Positions 1 through 7,703 of a stretch of 40,687 nt of DNA are shown piece after piece (positions within the stretch are counted from its first letter, which is position 1; every line of letters starts with the position of its first letter). This DNA is from a virus. The notes under the pieces were generated by a model. The model saw only the letters and a program-made list of their open reading frames with translations. It was not told the DNA's origin and made no database searches. The stretch is from the IMG/VR virus record IMGVR_UViG_3300033144_003065, positions 1 to 40,687 of that record. One strand, written 5' to 3'. The position numbers and the translations under genes are program-made.

Positions 1-18
1 GTAGGGTTCCAATAATCA

Positions 19-1611
19 TTATAGTTTTCTCACATATTTAAGGGGTTCATTTCCGACTACTAATTTTCCAATTTTAAAACCAGCGATAGCCGTACCAGTA
101 GCCTGTATCACCAATCTACTAAATACTAACGGTTCTGTCCACTGTATATTATATCGTTCCATTCCGTATGACACCGAAGTCCATGTCGCTTCACTCCAAT
201 TAAAACCGTTCCATACTGCACCTGTAAGCGACGTGGCAACCGCAGCCGTAGATATTACGCCATGATTCACATCAGAAGCGACAAACGTATAGCTCTGGGC
301 AACATGGGGGAGCTGCATGTCAACTACAGATAGGCACGCGCTACCCTCATACATACCACCACCATCAGATAAGGGCGCAGTCCGATATAAAAATGTAAGT
401 GCTGACCCATCTTCGGTAAATGTAGACGATCCACTCTGTGTAACATCTGAGATATGGAGTGCTGGGGCAGTGTCTTTCCAAAAGGCTACAAACGTGTCCT
501 CGTATGGGTAAACCACGTCTTGCACAAAAGTGTGAGGTCCTGTCCAACCACCTGCCATTAAATCCAACCAATACTCTTCGTATGGGTTTCCATTTTTATG
601 TCCATTTTGAACTGTAATTCGATAAATACCATTGTTATATGCTGCGGATGCCCGCGAGGGAGTTAATGCTTCTGTAAATGGTACCTTAAACTCCCCATAT
701 GGACTACCTAATACTCCATCCTGACCAAGTAGCCGAATACCATCCTCCGCCATAAATACTAAACCTTTAGGCGTCGGAGCAACGGTACGCGGGGCAGATG
801 TCCCAACACTACTGCTGATTATATTTATTGCCAGAGTGCCGTCTACTGCGTCCCCTGTTATAAGACCAACAATTGCCGGCTTCATAACACACAGGCTTTG
901 TATTATGCCCTGAACTGTAGTTATGAGGGGTTGTGGTGCGATAGCTGTTATTCCAATTGAATCGCCAATAGTTAAAATGTGTGTAGCATCAGAAATTGTT
1001 GTAGTGAGGGCGTCGGTAAAATAAAGGACATTATCACATGCTAACCACGCCCTGTTATTAAATTGTGCTACCGCAGTTGGTACAGTGGGCAACAGTGTCG
1101 TTGTAGTATTCCCCGCGTGCCAGACTGGTGCTGTCGGATCTGTTGTGTCAAACCATCCAAAATAAGCTGTAGCACCACCTGTAAATCCCGGATGCGTTAC
1201 ATATAACAACACACCAACTAATGCCATTGTAGGAGGTGCCCACATCCCGGTCGTACCCTGTGTTAAGGGGAGGGTGGTACTATCTTGAGTGCCTGTGACT
1301 GTTATGAGTGTACTGGTCGCTAGATTATAAGCAAATGGTTGGTCATAAGTTGCAACCGCTGCTGATCCGATAAATCCGTAACAAATGTCCCCAACTACAT
1401 AAGCAATAGAAACGTGTGTCGGTGTAGTTATACCGGCGAAGTCATATTCCTCTGTTGCCGCTGGGCGACACTCTAAAGTAGCTGGGTTAACTCTATCAAA
1501 TACGAGGTTTGTAAGTGCGGAACAACCACCCGGCTGAACCTGTCCGCCATCAAGTGCGTCAACTACACTTCTGGGGTTGAATCGGAACGGTTGCATTTTC
1601 CTGTTTGCCAT
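19..1611 (-). CDS. Tail / DNA-stabilisation-like structural protein
   Basis: A 530-residue protein that is last in the leftward head-tail block, directly after the adaptor-like gene and separated from its TGA by only three bases. The sequence is rich in Thr, Val, Gly and Ala with alternating hydrophobic residues, as in all-beta virion proteins, and has no signal peptide or membrane segment. Its size and its place after portal, capsid and a gp4-like adaptor resemble the long tail-needle-hub or packaged-DNA-stabilisation proteins of P22-like podoviruses (gp10 type). That role is inferred from order and length; I recognise no diagnostic motif. The ATG lies at 1609-1611 with a weak TGGTGA ribosome site. 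The TAA at 19-21 almost touches the window edge. Certain as a gene, uncertain in function. Confidence 0.75.
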   Translation of the reverse strand: MANRKMQPFRFNPRSVVDALDGGQVQPGGCSALTNLVFDRVNPATLECRPAATEEYDFAGITTPTHVSIAYVVGDICYGFIGSAAVATYDQPFAYNLATSTLITVTGTQDSTTLPLTQGTTGMWAPPTMALVGVLLYVTHPGFTGGATAYFGWFDTTDPTAPVWHAGNTTTTLLPTVPTAVAQFNNRAWLACDNVLYFTDALTTTISDATHILTIGDSIGITAIAPQPLITTVQGIIQSLCVMKPAIVGLITGDAVDGTLAINIISSSVGTSAPRTVAPTPKGLVFMAEDGIRLLGQDGVLGSPYGEFKVPFTEALTPSRASAAYNNGIYRITVQNGHKNGNPYEEYWLDLMAGGWTGPHTFVQDVVYPYEDTFVAFWKDTAPALHISDVTQSGSSTFTEDGSALTFLYRTAPLSDGGGMYEGSACLSVVDMQLPHVAQSYTFVASDVNHGVISTAAVATSLTGAVWNGFNWSEATWTSVSYGMERYNIQWTEPLVFSRLVIQATGTAIAGFKIGKLVVGNEPLKYVRKL

Positions 1612-1614
1612 CGT

Positions 1615-2292
1615 TCACCACAAAGGAGACGATTTACTCGGACCGGCGCTTATCCCAGACCGAAAACGCTCCCGACTAAATTTAATTGTATTAGAGAAAC
1701 CCTCTTTATCATCTGCCATCGTAAGAATTTTACTAAGCATCTTCTCCGCTTGCATTTCAAACAATGGTTGGCGCTCATCATCTGTCTCTAACATCAAATT
1801 CGCAGCGACTTTACGAATGAGGTATTCTTGATTAAGAAACCAAGGTACGTCAGAACTGGTCTCTGGAGACGAAATTTCCGGCATTTCTGGATAATAGTTA
1901 ACTGTGACATTCTGCGCGATAGACGGTGGGGGATAAAATAAAATCGTATTAGGGTCTGTAGAAACATCCGTTGCATACTTTTCCGGGTAATTTGATACAC
2001 CTTCCCCTGCAAACAGCGCGTGGTATGTCTCAACGGGAATTTGAAATAGGTAAAAAATTGTCCCATTTACATTATAAAAAACTTCTTTTGTACGTAAGTG
2101 GTCTGAGTTTAGATCATATCCGGCGCCACCATTAAAAGTTATGATCTGTGACTTTTTAATATGATCGAAGTTGTACTCTTGACACACTGTGCTTAATAAC
2201 ATATTCAGATAAACCCCCGCCTGTACTGCATAACCGGGTACTTTGGCTATCGTACAAGCGCGGGTAATTATCTGACTAGCGGTAAGTGCCAT
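1615..2292 (-). CDS. Head-tail adaptor / tail accessory protein, P22 gp4-like
   Basis: A 225-residue protein. It opens with MALTASQIITRAC and a helical stretch of about 45 residues, then a beta-rich middle including NPDTNPxxLFYPPP-type text (residues about 105-125) and NVTVNYYPEMP, then a long helical C-terminus from about residue 150. This plan, a short helical N-terminus, a central segment ending in a Y-PPPS turn and a helical tail, is what I know of phage adaptor proteins that form the ring below the portal (P22 gp4 and DUF6682-like families). Position between the capsid genes and the long tail protein fits that role. The ATG is at 2290-2292, two bases after the stop of the preceding coiled-coil gene. 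Family assignment is from pattern memory and is moderate. Confidence 0.65.
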   Translation of the reverse strand: MALTASQIITRACTIAKVPGYAVQAGVYLNMLLSTVCQEYNFDHIKKSQIITFNGGAGYDLNSDHLRTKEVFYNVNGTIFYLFQIPVETYHALFAGEGVSNYPEKYATDVSTDPNTILFYPPPSIAQNVTVNYYPEMPEISSPETSSDVPWFLNQEYLIRKVAANLMLETDDERQPLFEMQAEKMLSKILTMADDKEGFSNTIKFSRERFRSGISAGPSKSSPLW

Positions 2293-2294
2293 AG

Positions 2295-2678
2295 TTATTT
2301 AGCCTCTTCTTCCAGTCGGTTAAGAACTTTTTGTTTAAACTCAATATCCTCCCCCATTCTTTCGATGTGCGCTATAGCAGCTTCTCGTTGTTGCCGCTGA
2401 GCACTCGATAATCCCCTACTCTCCGCTTTAGCGTCTATCTTGGTTAGGTCGTCAATAGCACCCTTTTTTCTAAGTGCTAAAACTTCGATCTCATCCGACG
2501 CACCACGTGATGCCGATTTGGCTTGTTGACGGTCAACTACCCTACGTAACTTGTCAACCTCAATGTTCATGGATTCTACAGAAGCCCCTTCTGGAAAGTT
2601 CCCGCTAATAGAAAGTTGACGACCATTCCCAAGGTCAGATACCAAACCAAAAATATATCCTATGTCTTCTTTTCTCAT
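2295..2678 (-). CDS. Small coiled-coil virion-region protein
   Basis: 127 residues when started at the ATG at 2676-2678. I chose this start because AGAGG lies eight bases upstream, whereas an upstream in-frame GTG at 2685-2687 would sit directly on that ribosome site. The first 35 residues are mixed (DIGYIFGLVSDLGNGRQ), and the rest is charged and helical with heptad-like spacing (VDKLRRVVDRQQAK, LTKIDAKAESRG, KQKVLNRLEEEAK), suggesting a coiled-coil rod or assembly factor. There is no membrane segment and no known catalytic motif. It sits between two head genes in a tightly packed operon, so a structural or chaperone job in head completion is likely but unproven. Confidence 0.7.
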   Translation of the reverse strand: MRKEDIGYIFGLVSDLGNGRQLSISGNFPEGASVESMNIEVDKLRRVVDRQQAKSASRGASDEIEVLALRKKGAIDDLTKIDAKAESRGLSSAQRQQREAAIAHIERMGEDIEFKQKVLNRLEEEAK

Positions 2679-2698
2679 TTTTCGCACCTCTTTGTTGG

Positions 2699-3163
2699 TT
2701 AAAATGTTATAGCTGGGCTCATGCCTTTTTGTCGAAAACGGTTCTCTACCGCCGTTTTCCCGTTTAGTGAGTGTTCATGATCTAAGCCACGACCCATCAT
2801 CTCTAAAATAAGTTCTCGGACAGGAGGGCGTACATTATATGTCCTACCCGGATAAAATGCTGTCCCGTCTATCCGAATACACTCGGATACTGAGGGCAAA
2901 TCAACGAATATAGGCACAAGCCCATCTTTTGCCTCTCCGGGTTTAGCATCTCTAAATAGTTTTTTCCTTTTTTTCTCGGCTACGACTTTCGCTTTATAGT
3001 CTGCGCGTTGCTTGTGTTTATCAGCAGCCAGCAACTCTTTTTCAACTACTTTTTCAATAGCCTTTTTTTCGTCTTCTGAAAGCCCGACGTCTTTTTCAGG
3101 GTCACCAGCAATCATAGTAGGTTCTAACATGGTATCTGAACCATCTTTTTCTTTTTTAGACAC
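2699..3163 (-). CDS. Hypothetical head-region protein, charged N-terminus
   Basis: 154 residues if started at GTG 3161-3163, which has AGGAGA six bases upstream. The open frame continues to a GTG at 3184, but that start lacks a ribosome site. The first 75 residues are very rich in Lys and Glu (SKKEKDG, EDEKKAIEKVVEKE, AEKKRKKLF) and probably helical. The second half is a compact domain containing SECIRIDGTAFYPGRTYNVR and ILEMMGRGLDHE. A lysine-rich arm followed by a small beta domain right after the major capsid gene recalls head-decoration or head-completion proteins, but I do not recognise the family. It is separated from the capsid gene by an intergenic hairpin. Confidence 0.65.
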   Translation of the reverse strand: MSKKEKDGSDTMLEPTMIAGDPEKDVGLSEDEKKAIEKVVEKELLAADKHKQRADYKAKVVAEKKRKKLFRDAKPGEAKDGLVPIFVDLPSVSECIRIDGTAFYPGRTYNVRPPVRELILEMMGRGLDHEHSLNGKTAVENRFRQKGMSPAITF

Positions 3164-3200
3164 TGTGTTTCTCCTATTTAACACACCTTAAATGAGAGGG

Positions 3201-3236
3201 TGGTAGGCTACAAAGGGTGCGCCTTGCAGCCTACCA
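3201..3236 (-). other. Nested intergenic hairpin after the capsid gene
   Basis: A perfect 9-bp inverted repeat, TGGTAGGCT (3201-3209) and AGCCTACCA (3228-3236), encloses a second stem, AAGG (3213-3216) and CCTT (3222-3225), around a five-base loop. It fills the gap between the stop of the major capsid gene (3243) and the next start. It is not followed by a T tract on the minus strand, so it is not a classical intrinsic terminator. It could stabilise the capsid mRNA 3' end, pause transcription, or lower expression of the downstream gene. Confidence 0.6.
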
Positions 3237-3242
3237 TAGTGC

Positions 3243-4598
3243 TTAACCAAACGCCGTACTGAATGCTGTTGTAGATTCAATACGTCCAAAGAAGTTTTGG
3301 TTAAGTATAATCGTGCCGTACATTGCTTTCCACCCGGCTTTCCGCAACTGATTAAGCGGGTCTACCTTATCTGCTTTACCAAGATAGATAAACTTAACAT
3401 CATCTAACATCACGATGCCATAGGCATTCCGACCAAAGATAAAGGTTGGAATAGATGTAACACCAGTGGCGGGTGCAGCTGGGGGAGTTTGTGCAACACC
3501 CAGATCGGTAATAACTACTGACGAACCAGAAGGTATTTGCATTGCCTGTCCTGCCATTGGACCAGTCGTCGGACCAAGAACACTTTTACCTAGAGTGAGA
3601 GTAGTTGTAGCCGCAGAGACATACACGTTGCAAGTCTTGCCACCCGTAGTAGTAGGTGCTGTCAGCGTGATGGAACCCGCACCGGAACCACCGGACAAGA
3701 CCACGCCACCAGATACTTGGTGCACAATAGACTCATACTGCGTGATTGGGTCGACTTCTGTCACCTTAACGTAATATGTGTCATCTGCCAATGCCCCACC
3801 AGATGTAACCGGAGACGCAGATACAGTAGCCGCGCCCGTTACAGTTGGGATCATGTTGGAGCGGGTGAAACGAATACCACCCCATTCGCCGAGCTCATTA
3901 TTGTATAGGCGGTTTATGTCACTGTATGACCATGCTGTTTGCACTTTGGTGTCTTCACGCAAATCCTGTTCTACAAGTGGGTGCACAATTGACACGTAGT
4001 GTGCATGCCCTGCTGGACTTGCCGAAGCTTTAGATGCCTTACCCACTGCGAGTTTTGCACTTTCTTCCTTTTGTCCTAGATATTCTGGTGCGCCAATGGT
4101 ACGTAGGGCACCAACCATGCGATTAATTTCATGGGTGTTCATAACATCCCCAGCTATAAGCGCGTCCCGCGACCCACGAGAATTAACAAAGTTTACTTGT
4201 GTGCCCGCCATTAGTGCGTTCATTGTGTTACGCTCAACTGTTTCTACTTGTTGCGTAGCCAGTCGTTCTATAGCTATATCAAATAGTGGGTGCTTGATTG
4301 TAAACTTAGCTACGTCCGGGATAGTGATAATATCCCCCCATTGCTGGGCTGTTGCTGACACTTGAGCAAGTGAAAGGGCTTGACCAGCAGGTGGAACACC
4401 TTCGGATAGTGGTGAAAATGGCAGTGGCACTCGATCATACCGGGAAGCCGTGTAAGTAGTGCCTCGACCTTTTGGGAGAGTTAATTTGTCCCCAAACTGA
4501 TATGCTACCAGTTGTCGTTGGACAAGTGGCATTGTCTTTTCCTGAATATAGTTTTCAATATCAGAAGAAAAGTTGGCGGATGGGTTAGTTAAGGACAT
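3243..4598 (-). CDS. Major capsid protein, N4-gp56 family, with inserted beta domain
   Basis: 451 residues. The shell fold is read from the N-terminal LPKGRGTTYTASRYDRVPLP, the stretch QQWGDIITIPDVAKFTIKHP, the helix ERLATQQVETVERNTMNALM and the C-terminal FGRNAYGIVMLDDVKFIYLG, a pattern I associate with N4-gp56-family major capsid proteins. Between about residues 251 and 382 lies a Thr, Ser, Gly and Val-rich segment with DDTYYVKVTEVDP and NVYVSAATTTLTLG that looks like an inserted Ig or fibronectin-type domain, which probably projects from the capsid surface. The gene follows the scaffold, as usual. Its ribosome site GGGAGA (4606-4611) lies within a hairpin arm. The ATG is at 4596-4598. Confidence 0.9.
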   Translation of the reverse strand: MSLTNPSANFSSDIENYIQEKTMPLVQRQLVAYQFGDKLTLPKGRGTTYTASRYDRVPLPFSPLSEGVPPAGQALSLAQVSATAQQWGDIITIPDVAKFTIKHPLFDIAIERLATQQVETVERNTMNALMAGTQVNFVNSRGSRDALIAGDVMNTHEINRMVGALRTIGAPEYLGQKEESAKLAVGKASKASASPAGHAHYVSIVHPLVEQDLREDTKVQTAWSYSDINRLYNNELGEWGGIRFTRSNMIPTVTGAATVSASPVTSGGALADDTYYVKVTEVDPITQYESIVHQVSGGVVLSGGSGAGSITLTAPTTTGGKTCNVYVSAATTTLTLGKSVLGPTTGPMAGQAMQIPSGSSVVITDLGVAQTPPAAPATGVTSIPTFIFGRNAYGIVMLDDVKFIYLGKADKVDPLNQLRKAGWKAMYGTIILNQNFFGRIESTTAFSTAFG

Positions 4599-4602
4599 TA
4601 CA

Positions 4603-4636
4603 GTGTCTCCCTAAGTTTAGTTTTTAGTAGGGACAC
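4603..4636 (-). promoter_or_regulatory. Hairpin that occludes the capsid-gene ribosome site
   Basis: In the 51-base leader between scaffold and capsid genes, GTGT and CCCTA (4603-4606, 4609-4613) pair with TAGGG and ACAC (4628-4632, 4633-4636), leaving a two-base bulge and a 14-base loop. Read on the minus strand, the second arm contains the GGGAGA ribosome site of the capsid gene, whose ATG is eight bases downstream. The structure could couple capsid translation to ribosomes arriving from the scaffold gene. The pairing is visible; the function is inferred. Confidence 0.5.
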
Positions 4637-4649
4637 CATGCCCCCACAA

Positions 4650-5408
4650 TCATATTTCTACTCCAAGTAGTCGTTCTTCCGCGGTTTTACCACGTTTTGA
4701 TCCACGCACATCACTTCTTGCATTTGTAGATGTTGATGTGACAGCAGCAACTCGTTTTTTTGCGGCAGCCTTTTTTGCTGGAGTGTTGGCTTGCGCGTTC
4801 TTTTTAAGCTCCTGACCGAGTATAAGACTGTGTAAATCTTCTCTTGGTGCAACCACCCCACGTCGGAACCCCTCTTGGTACATATCCTCAACTTGTTTGG
4901 CATACTTTCCATATGTTTCATCGTGTGCAGCCTTGGCATGGAACTCTGTGCGATCACGAGAGTCTCGCTGCTCCATTTCCAATTGCTGGAGTCGATATTC
5001 AAGATGCTTGGTTTGCTGTTTAGCATTATATAGCTCCCGGTCCTCTGGGTCAAGTAATGCGAGGCGCTCCTCTTCGGCTCGCTGTTCAACTTGTGCAGCG
5101 TTATCTCGTTGTTGTTGTTGTAAAGCATCAAGTTGTGCTTTTGCTGTAGCATGTTCTGCAACTAACTTCTCCCGCCCAGCACGTTCTGCTTTAAGATCAG
5201 AAGATAATTTTTGAATGCGATTTTGAGCGCGACTAACTGGTTTTCCAAGTTCCGCATCAGCTTCTTCATCAATCTCACTAACCTCTTCATTAGTCTCTTC
5301 ATTAGTTCCTTCATCAATCTCTTCATTTGGTTCAATAGTCTCTTCATCAACTTCTGCAATCTCTTCATTTGGTTCAACAATCTCTCCATCACCAATCTGA
5401 TCTTCCAT
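4650..5408 (-). CDS. Capsid scaffolding protein
   Basis: 252 residues between portal and major capsid genes. The first 55 residues are extremely acidic and built of short EEIAEVDEETIEPNEE-like repeats. Then comes a long coiled coil (about 60-140: LSSDLKAERAGREKLVAEHA, QLDALQQQQRDNAAQVEQRAE), a helical middle, and a basic, Ala and Lys-rich C-terminus (TPAKKAAAKKRVAAV, SDVRGSKRGKTAEERLLG). Acidic N-terminus, central coiled coil and basic capsid-binding tail is the standard scaffold layout. The protein is expected to fill the procapsid and leave during packaging. The ATG has AGGAG about ten bases upstream and a strong promoter lies just before the gene. The acidic repeats are encoded by near-repeated gaag/ttcttcat DNA units, which could slip. 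Confidence 0.85.
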   Translation of the reverse strand: MEDQIGDGEIVEPNEEIAEVDEETIEPNEEIDEGTNEETNEEVSEIDEEADAELGKPVSRAQNRIQKLSSDLKAERAGREKLVAEHATAKAQLDALQQQQRDNAAQVEQRAEEERLALLDPEDRELYNAKQQTKHLEYRLQQLEMEQRDSRDRTEFHAKAAHDETYGKYAKQVEDMYQEGFRRGVVAPREDLHSLILGQELKKNAQANTPAKKAAAKKRVAAVTSTSTNARSDVRGSKRGKTAEERLLGVEI

Positions 5409-5481
5409 TTTTATCTGCTCCTGTAATTAACGACTACAACTCGAACAACTCTCTTACGGAAAGTCACCTCGCTATTCTTTT

Positions 5482-5510
5482 ATAGTAACAACATTTTTTA
5501 CAAATGTCAA
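5482..5510 (-). promoter_or_regulatory. Sigma70-type promoter before scaffold and capsid genes
   Basis: On the minus strand, a consensus -35 TTGACA (5505-5510) and a -10 TACTAT (5482-5487) are separated by exactly 17 bases, in the gap between the portal stop and the scaffold start. This would let scaffold and capsid be made in excess over terminase and portal. Confidence 0.65.
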
Positions 5511-5513
5511 ATT

Positions 5514-7703
5514 TTATATTACCTCCCCCCTGTCTCGTGGCATTTCTCCTTGCATCTGATCTGGATGAATAGCCCCCGGCGGGTTTTGCACTCCGGTTGG
5601 TGCCTGAGCCTGTCCGCCGGGGCGGGGTGCCCCGGGTTGCCCCTGTGGTGGAGGAATCATCCCTCCCCCTGCACCGGTGGCTTTCATTTGCATAGCTTGG
5701 CTATGTGCTTGTAAGTGTAGTCTAATGGTGCTGTGTATGTCCCCTGTCTCCATCGCCGCAGCTGCATGAGATTTAGTATGTGCCACATCATCATCCATTG
5801 GTCCTACTGGTACATTAAACCCTTGTCCAAGCATCATATTCTCTGTTTCTGGATCAATAGTAAGTTGGTGTGATTGATCAATTAATACTTTCGGGGCAAC
5901 TCTCGGACCAAACGTCGCGTTCGCAGCCTGTTCAATAATCGGACCGGCATCAATCTTACGACCATTAAGCATTTCCGGCGGAAGTGATGTTATGACATTC
6001 AGCAAAGAGATCATTTGCTGAATTTGTTGTGCAGATTTTACACCCTCCGTACCATACCACTTGAATGTATACTGGGTATCAACTCCCGATGGGGGTACTG
6101 CTTGCATCTCCGCTTGTAACCCAACTGGTCCGAACCTGCGGACAAACATGTCTTTATCCCGATACTGGTAATCTAACTCATAAAACCATCTCAACAGTTC
6201 ATTCAATATAGTAGATTCTAAGATGGTGACGACATCTGCCGTAGTCTCCATCGATACTTGCTGCTCTTGGCTAATCTGTGCTGCTGTAGGTCTTTTACCT
6301 GCATTACCCATTGAAATCATAGCCGGACTTGTGTCCAGTGACTGTAATATCTGAGCGCGACATACTTCCACAACCCGCTCAGCTTCATTCCAGTTTGTTG
6401 GGAACTGGACAACCTTGACCCCCGTTGGGTCTCCAAGCCAAAGTGCACCCATTGTCAAAACTACACTGGATACCTTTTGGAATTTTTGCGGGTCTACGAT
6501 TGTGACTGGCATAAGCCCGTATTTAATACTGTCCTGTCCCATGTTAAACGCATCATTTGCGCCATACTGTGCTTTTTCAACTGGCTCAACACGACTCTTC
6601 CCCCAAATTGATCCACTTAGTTTTAGTGCCGCCTGTGTAATAACCGGGATGCGGTCCGACCAATATGGATTCCGCTTGCAAGATAACACCGTGTTCGACC
6701 CTACCATGTATGCGACACAACGACGCCGTTTCCCATCTATCAACAGTTTTGTCCATATCATATATATTAACGCAGTCTTACTGCCATTAGAATCCATCTT
6801 AATTCCCGCAGCATTAAGATTTTTTTTGTCCGCGTCTGACTCTTTACTCTCATACTGGTTCATATTTTCAAGGACTTCTTTGCCAGCTTCCTCTTCAAAC
6901 TCCCCACTATCAATCATTTCTTGTACGCGCCCTTTTGACATGCGCAGTGCCACAGCTACTACGTCGGCGTCATCGACTTCATCAACAGAAGCGGGGAGGA
7001 TTAACAAGTCTCGTGCGTCTAATACCATTACATCTGGGCGGCTATCGTCTACAGTCTCCGCTACAACATCTTCCACACCCCCCGCACCGGGTACAGCCCC
7101 CATTTCATCTTCCATTACAGGGGCTTGTACTTTTTTAATCGTGTGGCGATCCCGTTTTACCCAGTGCACAAATAACGAGTATTGTCCAGTAATATCACCT
7201 GATCTAATTAAAGTTGGGACAATTAAGTCTCTCAATTTACATCGTTCAACATAATGATCTAAGACAGCCATTGTTTCATACGGCACTTCTCCGTCATTAC
7301 TTAAAACTTCACTGTATCGCCCCGTCTGTGGGAATATCGCACTGCTAAACCGTGTAACACGTGCCTCAATTGCATCATGCACGATTGGTAAAAACACTTT
7401 ACTATCACCAACATACATCTGATTTTCATTTAATATGCAGTTATAAATATCATAAGCACGCTCAATGACTTGCGTCTGATCTGTCTTATCATCAAACCCA
7501 GATATCATACCGGGGTAAAGGTCTGTAAGCTCACTCTTTACATCTGTATCATCCATCCATTGAATTGTACGATCTTCACACTTTGGCATATCTGGTACGT
7601 CAGAAATTTCATCCTGTTCTTCTGACAAATTTACAAAGTCCTCAAACTCTGGTGCAATTTCAATATCCTCTACAAGCTCGTCAGCTATTACGTTTTCATC
7701 CAT
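5514..7703 (-). CDS. Portal protein, P22 gp1-like
   Basis: 729 residues, the length class of P22-type portals. An acidic N-terminus is followed by a region with YDIYNCILNENQMYVGDSKV, the helix/turn stretch SDRIPVITQAALKLSGSIWG (about residues 350-370), and SPAMISMGNAGKRPTAAQIS, a pattern typical of podovirus portals where the tunnel loop and wing contact DNA. The last 60 residues are rich in Gly, Pro and Gln (GMIPPPQGQPGAPRPGGQAQ), probably disordered. It would form the 12-mer ring through which the genome is packed and ejected. It is coupled to terminase by a TAATG overlap, has AGGAG upstream of ATG 7701-7703, and is followed by the scaffold, the classical order. Confidence 0.9.
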   Translation of the reverse strand: MDENVIADELVEDIEIAPEFEDFVNLSEEQDEISDVPDMPKCEDRTIQWMDDTDVKSELTDLYPGMISGFDDKTDQTQVIERAYDIYNCILNENQMYVGDSKVFLPIVHDAIEARVTRFSSAIFPQTGRYSEVLSNDGEVPYETMAVLDHYVERCKLRDLIVPTLIRSGDITGQYSLFVHWVKRDRHTIKKVQAPVMEDEMGAVPGAGGVEDVVAETVDDSRPDVMVLDARDLLILPASVDEVDDADVVAVALRMSKGRVQEMIDSGEFEEEAGKEVLENMNQYESKESDADKKNLNAAGIKMDSNGSKTALIYMIWTKLLIDGKRRRCVAYMVGSNTVLSCKRNPYWSDRIPVITQAALKLSGSIWGKSRVEPVEKAQYGANDAFNMGQDSIKYGLMPVTIVDPQKFQKVSSVVLTMGALWLGDPTGVKVVQFPTNWNEAERVVEVCRAQILQSLDTSPAMISMGNAGKRPTAAQISQEQQVSMETTADVVTILESTILNELLRWFYELDYQYRDKDMFVRRFGPVGLQAEMQAVPPSGVDTQYTFKWYGTEGVKSAQQIQQMISLLNVITSLPPEMLNGRKIDAGPIIEQAANATFGPRVAPKVLIDQSHQLTIDPETENMMLGQGFNVPVGPMDDDVAHTKSHAAAAMETGDIHSTIRLHLQAHSQAMQMKATGAGGGMIPPPQGQPGAPRPGGQAQAPTGVQNPPGAIHPDQMQGEMPRDRGEVI

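Noticed and set aside
6415-7254. 279-codon plus-strand frame opposite the portal gene
   Set aside because: It lies wholly inside the portal gene, has no ribosome site, and its amino-acid content (Ser, Thr and Cys-rich, irregular) reflects the antisense of conserved codons.
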